The notes beneath the pieces were generated by a model. That model did no database searches, was not told the origin of the DNA, and worked only from the letters and a program-made list of their open reading frames with translations. 11,978 nt of DNA from Anaerolineales bacterium (GTDB taxonomy: Bacteria; Chloroflexota; Anaerolineae; Promineifilales; Promineifilaceae). A program made the translations under genes and the position numbers. The stretch is from NCBI GenBank assembly GCA_020432595.1, contig JAGQGA010000046.1, positions 1 through 11,978 of the forward strand, given 5' to 3'. Below are positions 5,602 through 11,666 of the stretch, in pieces. Position 1 is the first letter of the stretch; every line of letters starts with the position of its first letter.

Positions 5602-6293
5602 GCCGATGGGCGCTGCTGGTGGCTAGTTTGAAAATGGTTGACAGCATAGCGGCCAGCAAAAAAGAGAGCAAACCAGATAATGGCGAGCAGCAGCCAGCCG
5701 CGCCGGGTCAACAGGGTGCCATAGGCACCCACGTAGGTGAGTAAAATGGTGCTGGGCAGCCGGCCGAGAATGTTGGCGGCCAAAAAATGACGGCTCGAAA
5801 TGCCGGTTAGCCCAGCCACAAAGTTCATCACGTCGTTGGGAAAGAACGGAAGCATGAAAGAAACGGTGAAAAAGGCCAAACCACGCCGTTCCCCAATGTG
5901 TCGCCACTGCTCTACGTGCTCAGCTGAGGCCAAGCGGTAAACAAACGGCCGTCCCCAGCGCCGCGCCATGCCAAAACAGATTTGGCTGCTGATAACGGTA
6001 GAAACGATGTTGAGCAAAAAGCCCCACCAGAAACCATAGACATAGCCGCCGGTGATCACCATGGCCTGGCCGGGGATAATGGCGATTAGCACCTGCAAGA
6101 ATTGGGCGAAGGCGAGGATGAAGGGGCCGAACCAGCCGAATTGACGCAGGGTGGCAGAAACGGCCGTTTGATTCTGCAACAACTGCCACAGCCGCAGCAG
6201 CGGTTCCCACCACAGCCAGCAAATGCCGACGATGGGCAACGTTAGTGCCGCGTAGAGAAGCAGGTTGGTGGAAAACGGCCGTTTTTGTTGCAA
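5595..6293 (-). CDS. TVP38/TMEM64 family (VTT domain) membrane protein
   Basis: A 232-residue membrane protein with five or six hydrophobic stretches. The VTT (SNARE-associated, DedA-like) domain is shown by IIPGQAMVITGGYVYGFWWG (72-91) and by FMLPFFPNDVMNFVAGLTG (146-164) followed by RHFLAANILGRLPST (168-182), matching the family's two re-entrant-loop motifs. DedA/TVP38 relatives are implicated in membrane homeostasis and phospholipid handling; the exact job here is unknown. The start is TTG at 6293, eight bases after the esterase stop, with no clear Shine-Dalgarno, so it may depend on coupling to the esterase. No later Met would leave the domain whole. Copies of the iterated palindrome lie at codons 4-6 (Lys-Arg-Pro), within QTAVS (about residues 42-46) and at the GRPF segment (114-117). 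Confidence 0.85.
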   Translation of the reverse strand: MQQKRPFSTNLLLYAALTLPIVGICWLWWEPLLRLWQLLQNQTAVSATLRQFGWFGPFILAFAQFLQVLIAIIPGQAMVITGGYVYGFWWGFLLNIVSTVISSQICFGMARRWGRPFVYRLASAEHVEQWRHIGERRGLAFFTVSFMLPFFPNDVMNFVAGLTGISSRHFLAANILGRLPSTILLTYVGAYGTLLTRRGWLLLAIIWFALFFAGRYAVNHFQTSHQQRPSAH

Positions 6294-6301
6294 GGTAGTG
6301 T

Positions 6302-7189
6302 TTAAGAAACGGCCGTTTTGTGACTATACGCCGTCGTATTGATCATAAAAAAGCGCAAAGCATTTGGCAGCCGCCGCGCCCACGCCGCCTCATTGTGTGT
6401 CGCCCACTTCTCCTCCACGTGCATCATATCCCGCACCGGCCGATACCCCTTCTTCGCCAAAATCCGCTTAATCCGGCGCACGCTGGCATAATACCGGCGC
6501 GACCGTGCCCGCATCGTCAGCACCTCCGGCCACGCATTGCCAAATTCTCGCGTCCCGGCATCCAAATACAGCTTCCCCCGGCGAAACGGCATGGACTCCA
6601 CATACTCATAAACCGCCCCCTTAGCAAACCAAAGTGATGGACTCATGACCCCCGCAAAGCCGAAATAATCTGCCCGGTAAAAGAAGGCATACAAGCTAAT
6701 CAAGCCCCCCATAGACGACCCCATAACGCCCGTATTCCCCCGCTCCGGCAGCGTGCGGAACGAGGCATCAACCAGCGGCTTCACCGTGTCGGTCAAAAAC
6801 TGAACATACTCATTCCCCTTACCGCCACCATATTGGGCATCTACAAAGGGACTGTACTCATTCAGCCGCTCACTGCCGCCGTTGGGAACACCCACCACAA
6901 TCGCCTCAAGCTGCTCCTCACGGCTCAACATTTCCATCGTTTCATCCACCTGCCACTCCCCAGAAAAGCTGGTGGCATTATCAAACAAATTTTGCCCATC
7001 GTGCATATAGAGCACCGGATAATGCCGGTCACTATGATCGTAAGAGGGGGGCAAGTAAACAAGCACATTGCGGTGCGTTTGAAGCTGGGGGCTGTGTACA
7101 TCCGTTGCCACAACCACATTGCCAGAAATGGAATGACCAGCTCCCGTATAAACGTGATGATAAGATTGCCAGTGCAAAGGTCTCTCCAA
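6302..7189 (-). CDS. Esterase-D-like alpha/beta hydrolase (putative esterase family)
   Basis: A 295-residue cytoplasmic alpha/beta hydrolase of the esterase D/enterochelin-esterase-like group. Landmarks are VLVYLPPSYD (42-51), YPVLYMHDGQNLFD (57-70), IVVGVPNGG (97-105), the nucleophile elbow GSSMGG with Ser159, LYLDAGTREFG (207-217) with Asp210 as likely acid, and ATHNEAAW (263-270) with His265. The catalytic triad therefore appears complete; the ester substrate is unknown. The end YSHKTAVS carries an iterated palindrome just before the stop. The longest frame begins with TTG at 7189, but GGAGAG covers its second codon, so the next TTG at 7177 may be the true start. It is upstream of, and probably cotranscribed with, the TVP38 gene. 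Confidence 0.88.
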   Translation of the reverse strand: MERPLHWQSYHHVYTGAGHSISGNVVVATDVHSPQLQTHRNVLVYLPPSYDHSDRHYPVLYMHDGQNLFDNATSFSGEWQVDETMEMLSREEQLEAIVVGVPNGGSERLNEYSPFVDAQYGGGKGNEYVQFLTDTVKPLVDASFRTLPERGNTGVMGSSMGGLISLYAFFYRADYFGFAGVMSPSLWFAKGAVYEYVESMPFRRGKLYLDAGTREFGNAWPEVLTMRARSRRYYASVRRIKRILAKKGYRPVRDMMHVEEKWATHNEAAWARRLPNALRFFMINTTAYSHKTAVS

Positions 7190-7199
7190 AAATAAATTT

Positions 7200-7220
7200 G
7201 GGGTTGCTATTCACAACCCC
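7200..7220 (-). promoter_or_regulatory. Hairpin in the esterase mRNA leader
   Basis: GGGGTTG (7200-7206) and CAACCCC (7214-7220) form a perfect 7-bp stem with a 7-base loop. On the minus strand it is followed by AAATTTATTTTTGGAGAG, so it sits in the 5' leader just ahead of the ribosome-binding site, in a terminator-like arrangement. It may act as an attenuator or mRNA stabiliser; this is inference. Confidence 0.45.
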
Positions 7221-7236
7221 ATAGAACATACTATCC

Positions 7237-7265
7237 ATTGTCCATAATTCCACAAAGACGGTCAA
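7237..7265 (-). promoter_or_regulatory. Promoter of the esterase-TVP38 unit
   Basis: On the minus strand TTGACC (7260-7265) and GACAAT (7237-7242) are separated by 17 bases, 48-60 bp upstream of the candidate esterase start codons. The hexamers are good but not perfect. Transcripts would begin near 7230 and carry the hairpin at 7200-7220. Confidence 0.5.
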
Positions 7266-7398
7266 CTACCCTGAGCAATCACAGCCATTTCTTTAAAAGA
7301 CGCGGCGTAAGATTTTACAAAGATAACCCATCAATAATAGGTACGCTTTCTCAATGGCGGCATATATCTGTTTGCCATCAGGAAGTTTGTATAGACAT

Positions 7399-7929
7399 AT
7401 GGAAGAAAAAGACGAAAAACCCGTGGAAGATGCGCAAGCCCAAGCTGAACACCGACTGCGAATGCGGTTTGGCTGGCATGATTTGATCGAGGATTTGATT
7501 GAAGAGGGCCGAAAGAAAGGAGCGTTTGATAATCTAGCTGGCAGTGGCAAACCGCTCCATCTTGAGCAAAACCAATATGCCCCCGAGATGGTGCTGGCAA
7601 ACAAGCTGCTAAAAGATAACGACCTAACGCCAGCGTGGATTATCAACCGCAACATTATTTTGGAACAAAAAGAGCAGTTGCGGGCAGAGATGGTGCGAAC
7701 CTGGACACAACATAAACAAGCCTTTCGTTATGCCCAGGGCGATGCACAGAAACAAGCACTGGTCATTAGCTGGGATGATGCCTGCAAGAGGTGGCTTGCC
7801 GAAATTACCAAGCTCAACAAGCTCATTGAAGATTTTAACCTTAAACGGCCGGTTAATAATCTGGAACTGTTTAAGTTACGCTTTGACGAGGAATTAGACA
7901 GGATTCACGCCGAGAGGTATTTAAAATAG
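7399..7929 (+). CDS. DUF1992 (DnaJC28-type conserved domain) protein
   Basis: A 176-residue soluble protein with the DUF1992 signature: WHDLIEDLIEEGRKKGAFDN (26-45), LAGSGKPLHLE (46-56), a NKLLKDNDLTPAWI segment (68-81), then a highly charged helical region with coiled-coil character, ending NNLELFKLRFDEELDRIHAE. This domain is shared with the DnaJ homologue subfamily C member 28 but has no J-domain here; its function in bacteria is unknown. The frame is open from an ATG at 7354. I prefer 7399, because family similarity starts after it and the extra residues (AAYICLPSGSLYRH) look unlike the family. Neither start has an ideal Shine-Dalgarno. Codon use is more A/T-rich than its neighbours and it contains no perfect iterated palindrome. 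Confidence 0.8.
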   Translation: MEEKDEKPVEDAQAQAEHRLRMRFGWHDLIEDLIEEGRKKGAFDNLAGSGKPLHLEQNQYAPEMVLANKLLKDNDLTPAWIINRNIILEQKEQLRAEMVRTWTQHKQAFRYAQGDAQKQALVISWDDACKRWLAEITKLNKLIEDFNLKRPVNNLELFKLRFDEELDRIHAERYLK

Positions 7930-7931
7930 TT

Positions 7932-7955
7932 AGGGTTTGACCCTTTTGAACCCTG
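7932..7955 (+). terminator. Weak terminator-like stem after DUF1992
   Basis: AGGGTT and AACCCT form a 6-bp stem around an 11-base loop immediately after the DUF1992 stop, followed by GTTTTAACTTT. The stem is short and the T-tract is broken, so termination would be weak at best. Confidence 0.3.
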
Positions 7956-8032
7956 TTTTAACTTTGGACTGTACAGGAAGCCTATTTGTCTATATTTTGC
8001 ACGGTATTAAACGCGAATTTGACAGATAATAA

Positions 8033-8061
8033 TTGACAAAATGCGGACATTTGTTTATAGT
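8033..8061 (+). promoter_or_regulatory. Near-consensus promoter of the sigma factor gene
   Basis: TTGACA (8033-8038) and TATAGT (8056-8061) are exactly 17 bases apart, about 150 bp upstream of the sigma factor ATG. The spacer and flanks contain a loose dyad, ACAAA...TTTGT, around TGCGGACA that could bind a regulator. A second TTGACA at 8019-8024 has no partner -10. The leader of about 145 nt is long and has no obvious strong fold. Confidence 0.7.
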
Positions 8062-8213
8062 TGGCAACATGAGACAAGCATGACAAACACTACCACGTTA
8101 AGGTTTTGGTCATGCTACGCAGATACAAATCGCTTTGATTTACGTATATATAGTGTAGGCCAATGCAGAACTTGAGGTGGTGTGCATTAGAAAAGAAATA
8201 GAGGAGTCTTGCC

Positions 8214-9359
8214 ATGAGTACGTTACGCGGTGATTTTGATAACTTTGTAAGCAGACTCGATGATAAGGAAGCGGCTGAATGGGAAAATTTGCTCCAAATT
8301 TTGCCTGAGTCGGACGATGATATAGACGACGCAGCGTTTGCGGCTGATGATGCGCTTGAAGCTGAGTGGTCGAACGATTTTTCGCTTGATGAGTCTGGTG
8401 CGCCGCGTGACAAAACGCGGGAGGCGGTTCTCTCAGTTGATGCCCGCGATATTCCTATCAATAATTTTTTGAAATTATATATTCAGGATACGAGCCAACA
8501 GCGGCTGCTAACGGGTGATGAAGAAGTTGACCTGGCAAAGCAGATTGAGCTGGGAAATGCAGCGCGGGAGATGCTGGAACAAACGGGTTTGCCCATGGCT
8601 GATCGGGAGGCATTAACGGCCGTTTACAACCAAGGCGAAGATGCCCGTGGCCTCCTTGTCCGCGCCAACACCCGCCTCGTCATTAGCATTGCCCGCCGCT
8701 ATTTCGGCCAAGGGCTAGATTTCCTTGATCTGGTACAAGAAGGCAACATCGGTCTGCTTCGCGCTGTAGACAAATACGACTATCGGCGCGGCAACCGCTT
8801 TAGCACCTACGCCACCTGGTGGATTCGCCAAAGCATGACCCGCGCTCTGGCAAACTATGGCCGCGTGATCCGCATTCCCGCCCACCAAACCACCCGGCTG
8901 CGGCGGCTCTATCAGCTTACCCAAGAATTTGAACAGCACGAAGGCCGGTCGCCTACCCCGGAAGAGCTGGCCGAACAGATGGAAATGCCGGTGCGCCGCA
9001 TTCGCTGGCTGCAAAATATTACTCGGCCGCTGCTGCACCTGGAACAGCCCTCTGGCGATAATGAAGATGCCGAACTGGGTGACTTTATCGAAGACACCGA
9101 CGCCAAGCAGCCACCTGATGCCGTGGCCGAAAAGCTGTTTCACGAACAGCTTGATGCCTTTTTGGAAACGCTTTCCCCGCGTGAGGCGCGAATTCTCAAC
9201 CTGCGCTATGGTTTGGACGGCAGTGACCCACACACGCTAAAAGAAGTGGGCAAAATCATCGGCGTTTCGCGGGAGCGTATTCGCCAGGTGGAAAAAGCAG
9301 CCCTACAAAAACTGCGCCACACCATTTTTGCCAACGGCCAGCCGTTCTACGCGAATTGA
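8214..9359 (+). CDS. RpoD-related sigma-70 family RNA polymerase sigma factor
   Basis: A 381-residue sigma-70 protein. An acidic N-terminal tail (residues 16-62) precedes region 1.2 (DARDIPINNFLKLYIQD, 76-92), region 2 (144-214, with LVISIARRYFGQGLDFLDLV, QEGNIGLLRAVDKYDYRRGN and FSTYATWWIRQSMTRAL), region 3 (about 222-300) and region 4 (312-370, with LSPREARILNLRYGLDG and the helix-turn-helix VSRERIRQVEKAALQKLR). Regions 2 and 4 are complete, so it should recognise -10/-35 promoters. Around region 2.4/3.0 it reads NYGRVIRIPAH where primary sigma factors usually read DQARTIRIPVH. Together with the short N-terminus this points to a group 2 (accessory) sigma rather than the housekeeping one. 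The ATG has GAGGAG eight bases ahead. One iterated palindrome lies in codons for Thr-Ala-Val (residues 135-137). Confidence 0.93.
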   Translation: MSTLRGDFDNFVSRLDDKEAAEWENLLQILPESDDDIDDAAFAADDALEAEWSNDFSLDESGAPRDKTREAVLSVDARDIPINNFLKLYIQDTSQQRLLTGDEEVDLAKQIELGNAAREMLEQTGLPMADREALTAVYNQGEDARGLLVRANTRLVISIARRYFGQGLDFLDLVQEGNIGLLRAVDKYDYRRGNRFSTYATWWIRQSMTRALANYGRVIRIPAHQTTRLRRLYQLTQEFEQHEGRSPTPEELAEQMEMPVRRIRWLQNITRPLLHLEQPSGDNEDAELGDFIEDTDAKQPPDAVAEKLFHEQLDAFLETLSPREARILNLRYGLDGSDPHTLKEVGKIIGVSRERIRQVEKAALQKLRHTIFANGQPFYAN

Positions 9360-9363
9360 TTCA

Positions 9364-9402
9364 ATGGTCGGTAATCAGTACGACGTATTGATTACCGACC
9401 AT
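9364..9402. repeat. 39-bp near-perfect palindrome between convergent genes
   Basis: ATGGTCGGTAATCA (9364-9377) and TGATTACCGACCAT (9389-9402) are perfect 14-bp arms. The space between continues the symmetry (G, TACG, A, CGTA, T), giving 19-base arms with one G/T mismatch and a single central base. It lies between the sigma stop (9359) and the acyltransferase stop (9407), so a bidirectional terminator is the obvious reading. It lacks T-tracts on both strands, however, and is far more symmetrical than a terminator needs to be. Confidence 0.8.
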
Positions 9403-9406
9403 GATT

Positions 9407-10810
9407 TCATCCGGCCTGCGCTGCTAACACCATCATTTCCTCATATTCAGCATATACACCATCCAAAATTAAATCAGGGTCAGGAACAAGACCGGCATCG
9501 GTGGTAATGCCGATGTAGACCTGCCCAGCATAGCTGAGGATGCTGAGGCTTAACCCGGTGCGCCCTAGCTGTGGCTCCCACACCATGATGTGGTCAATGG
9601 CTTGCCCGGCCAGGTATAGGGGAATGGGTGGGCCGGGGAGATTGGTAAGAACGGCCGTTATTTGTCCCCCCCACATCTTTGCCATCTGCGCCTGCATCTC
9701 CGCCGGGGTCAGCCCCACAGCCTGCAACATGCCAAACGACAGCACCGCCTCCGGCGACTGCTTTAACACCGCCAGCCGTTCCCGCGCCACCGCAAGCCGC
9801 TCCACTACATCCGCCTCACCCACCGGTAAATCTAAAAACACCAAGCCAAATTTGTTGCCAAGCGTCAGCATCTCTTCTTTCGAGCGAATGTTGACCGGCA
9901 GCGCCACCCTAAAGCTCAGGCCACCGACCGGCTGCCCTTTGCCCAACAGGTAACGGCGCAGCCCACCGGCAACGGCCGTTATCACCACATCATTCACCCC
10001 ACCCCCCATTACCGTTTTAATTGCCTTGATGTCGGCCAGCGGCAGCGGGTTTGACCAGGCGACGGCTTTTCGCACCCCCAACGCCCCGCGAAAAAGGGTG
10101 TCGGGGTCGGGCGAGCGCAGCGCCATGCGAAGGGCAGTTTGGGCACTGCCTGCCCCTTGCTGCGCCAATTCGCGCACGCGAGCGGGGTTAACCAGCGTCT
10201 CACGCCCTTCCTCAAACAGCCTGCTGCTCAAATGAACGGCCGTATTTAACGCCCCCTTAGCCTGCCGCATCCACATCCCCATCACGCCGCCGCTGGGTGG
10301 CGGCTGCGCTTTGGCGGGTTCTGGCTCCGGCCAGGGTGCCAGCTCGGTCAAATCGGTGAGCGACAGCAGCACGGCGGCCAGCGATAGCCCATCGGCAATA
10401 GCGTGGTGAATGCGGCAAAAAACGGCCGTTCCTCCCTTATAATTATCAATGATGTGGAGCTGCCACAGCGGCTTGGAAAAGTCAAGCGGCGTTGAGAGCA
10501 AATCGCCGACCATGGCTTGCAGCGTGGCCTTATCGCCGGAACCCGGCAGCGCCACATGGTGCAGGTGGGCATTCAGATCAAAAGTCGGGTCTTCCTCCCA
10601 GCCATAGCTGCCCAACGGCAGCCGAGGGGAGACCACTCGCTGCCGAAAGCGGTCAAATTTGAGCCAGCGGTGGGACAGAATGGCGTGCAAATGTGCCATA
10701 TCCAACGGGCTAGCAAAGGTCATCACACCCGCCACCATCATCAGGTTGGTGGGGTCTTCCATGCCCAGCCAGACAGCATCCCCATTTGCCATTGTTTCAC
10801 TTTTTGTCAT
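9407..10810 (-). CDS. WS/DGAT wax ester synthase/diacylglycerol acyltransferase
   Basis: A 467-residue WS/DGAT-family O-acyltransferase, which transfers acyl groups from acyl-CoA to fatty alcohols or diacylglycerol to make storage neutral lipids. The catalytic motif HHAIADG (residues 135-141) is intact. Also visible are an N-terminal DAVWLGMEDPTNLMM (11-25), PLWQLHIID (114-122), the GGGVNDVVITAVAGGLRRYL segment and the C-terminal domain (NLPGPPIPLYLAG onward to PDPDLILDGVYAEYEEMM). The frame extends to 10894, but the ATG at 10808-10810 is preferred: GAGGAA lies seven bases ahead and similarity begins there. Four copies of the iterated palindrome fall in it, all in Thr-Ala-Val register. A single-gene unit; no fatty acyl reductase is visible nearby. 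Confidence 0.93.
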   Translation of the reverse strand: MTKSETMANGDAVWLGMEDPTNLMMVAGVMTFASPLDMAHLHAILSHRWLKFDRFRQRVVSPRLPLGSYGWEEDPTFDLNAHLHHVALPGSGDKATLQAMVGDLLSTPLDFSKPLWQLHIIDNYKGGTAVFCRIHHAIADGLSLAAVLLSLTDLTELAPWPEPEPAKAQPPPSGGVMGMWMRQAKGALNTAVHLSSRLFEEGRETLVNPARVRELAQQGAGSAQTALRMALRSPDPDTLFRGALGVRKAVAWSNPLPLADIKAIKTVMGGGVNDVVITAVAGGLRRYLLGKGQPVGGLSFRVALPVNIRSKEEMLTLGNKFGLVFLDLPVGEADVVERLAVARERLAVLKQSPEAVLSFGMLQAVGLTPAEMQAQMAKMWGGQITAVLTNLPGPPIPLYLAGQAIDHIMVWEPQLGRTGLSLSILSYAGQVYIGITTDAGLVPDPDLILDGVYAEYEEMMVLAAQAG

Positions 10811-10924
10811 GGTTAGTTCCTCATATTGCGGTTGACATCTGGGAAGATTATAGGCGAAACAGCCGTTTTGGGCGCGGTTTCGGCTTGCAATCATAACGTG
10901 GGTCAGTTGCCGACAAAAAAGGTT

Positions 10925-10977
10925 ATCAAAGATTTCGCCGATGACACAGATTTTTTCCCATCTGCGAAATCTTTGAT
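10925..10977. repeat. 14-bp-arm inverted repeat upstream of the DinB gene
   Basis: ATCAAAGATTTCGC (10925-10938) and GCGAAATCTTTGAT (10964-10977) are perfect complements. Inside, CAGAT (10946-10950) and ATCTG (10960-10964) form a second short stem around TTTTTTCCC. It lies between the divergent acyltransferase and DinB genes, where no terminator is needed, so it is more likely an extragenic palindromic element or a regulatory structure. Confidence 0.75.
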
Positions 10978-11076
10978 GATTTTCTGTACAAGAATTTCAT
11001 CGTTCAGGTATTATTGCCAACATCAGGCAAGGTTGATGGCTTGATCAGATTAAGCATAAGCGGGAGAAACAGCACC

Positions 11077-11535
11077 ATGGAATCATTTTTTGCGGATTAT
11101 TATGAGCGATTAGCCGATTTACACCGAATGGCAGGCGAAGCAATTGCCGGGCTGGATGAGGCAGCCCTGGATTGGCAGCCGGGCGAGGAGATGAATTCGC
11201 TGACAGTTTTGGTGACCCACACGGCCTGGGCGGAGCGGTATTGGGTGGGGGTGATGGCTGGCGGGGATATGGTGGCGCGGGATCGGCCAGCCGAGTTTAT
11301 GGCGCAAGGTCAAACGGCCGTTTCCCTACAAACCCTGCTCAACAACACCCTGGCTCACAGCCAGCAAACGCTCACTGCTTTAACAGTCAAGGATTTGGGG
11401 CGGGGTATGGCATCGCCGATGCACGATAAACGGCCGTTTGCCATCGGCTGGTCACTGCTCCACGCCCTTGAACACACGGCCGAACACGTGGGGCAAATGC
11501 AGTTGACGCGGCAGCTTTGGGAACAGCGCAGATAA
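11077..11535 (+). CDS. DinB-family (four-helix, metal-binding) protein
   Basis: A 152-residue protein of the DinB/DUF664 superfamily, four-helix-bundle proteins that commonly bind a divalent metal through three histidines and often act as thiol-dependent transferases. Landmarks are FADYYERLADLHRMAGEAIA (5-24), LDWQPGEEMNSLTVLVTHTA (31-50) with His48, and the last helix LLHALEHTAEHVGQMQLTRQ (127-146) with His129, His133 and His137, so a complete metal site is plausible. The substrate is unknown. The frame stays open upstream to 11014, but the ATG at 11077 has GGGAGA about nine bases ahead and starts the domain. Two iterated palindromes lie inside, one as Thr-Ala-Val (QTAVS) and one as Lys-Arg-Pro (KRPF). 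Confidence 0.85.
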   Translation: MESFFADYYERLADLHRMAGEAIAGLDEAALDWQPGEEMNSLTVLVTHTAWAERYWVGVMAGGDMVARDRPAEFMAQGQTAVSLQTLLNNTLAHSQQTLTALTVKDLGRGMASPMHDKRPFAIGWSLLHALEHTAEHVGQMQLTRQLWEQRR

Positions 11536-11622
11536 ACAGGGGTGGTGATGGTCAATAAACGGCCGTTGGCGCAGCCACTGTCCCCTGCCTAGAACCAGTT
11601 AAGCATATTTTCCGCGAAGTGC

Positions 11623-11628
11623 TACAAT
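11623..11628 (+). promoter_or_regulatory. Possible -10 box of the DAHP synthase gene
   Basis: TACAAT lies 38 bases before the ATG at 11667. The best -35 at 18 bases distance, TTAAGC, is poor. A promoter here is plausible, since the preceding DinB gene ends 131 bp upstream and no strong terminator separates them. Confidence 0.35.
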
Positions 11629-11666
11629 AGGGCATCATTATTTTTGCTTTTGAAGAGGATACAGGT

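Larger units (their letters stand above)
1914..11567. repeat. Highly iterated palindrome AACGGCCGTT (20 dispersed copies)
   Basis: Perfect AACGGCCGTT starts at 1914, 3069, 3355, 3525, 3588, 3767, 4241, 6159, 6274, 6308, 8615, 9650, 9971, 10421, 11313, 11429 and 11558. Copies with one changed end base start at 4602 (TACGGCCGTT), 5944 (AACGGCCGTC) and 10235 (AACGGCCGTA). Seven are extended to the perfect 12-mer AAACGGCCGTTT. Sixteen lie inside coding sequence and four between genes. The core contains the CGGCCG and GGCC sites often recognised by methyltransferases. Half-sites such as AACGGCCGA (3331), AACGGCCGG (7849) and AACAGCCGTT (10860) also occur. Confidence 0.95.

Noticed and set aside
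8715..9233. 172-codon minus-strand frame
   Set aside because: Shadow of the sigma factor gene, whose product is unmistakable on the plus strand.
11537..11587. Possible terminator after the DinB gene (CAGGGG with CCCCTG)
   Set aside because: The stem is only six clean base pairs with a large imperfect loop and no T-tract.
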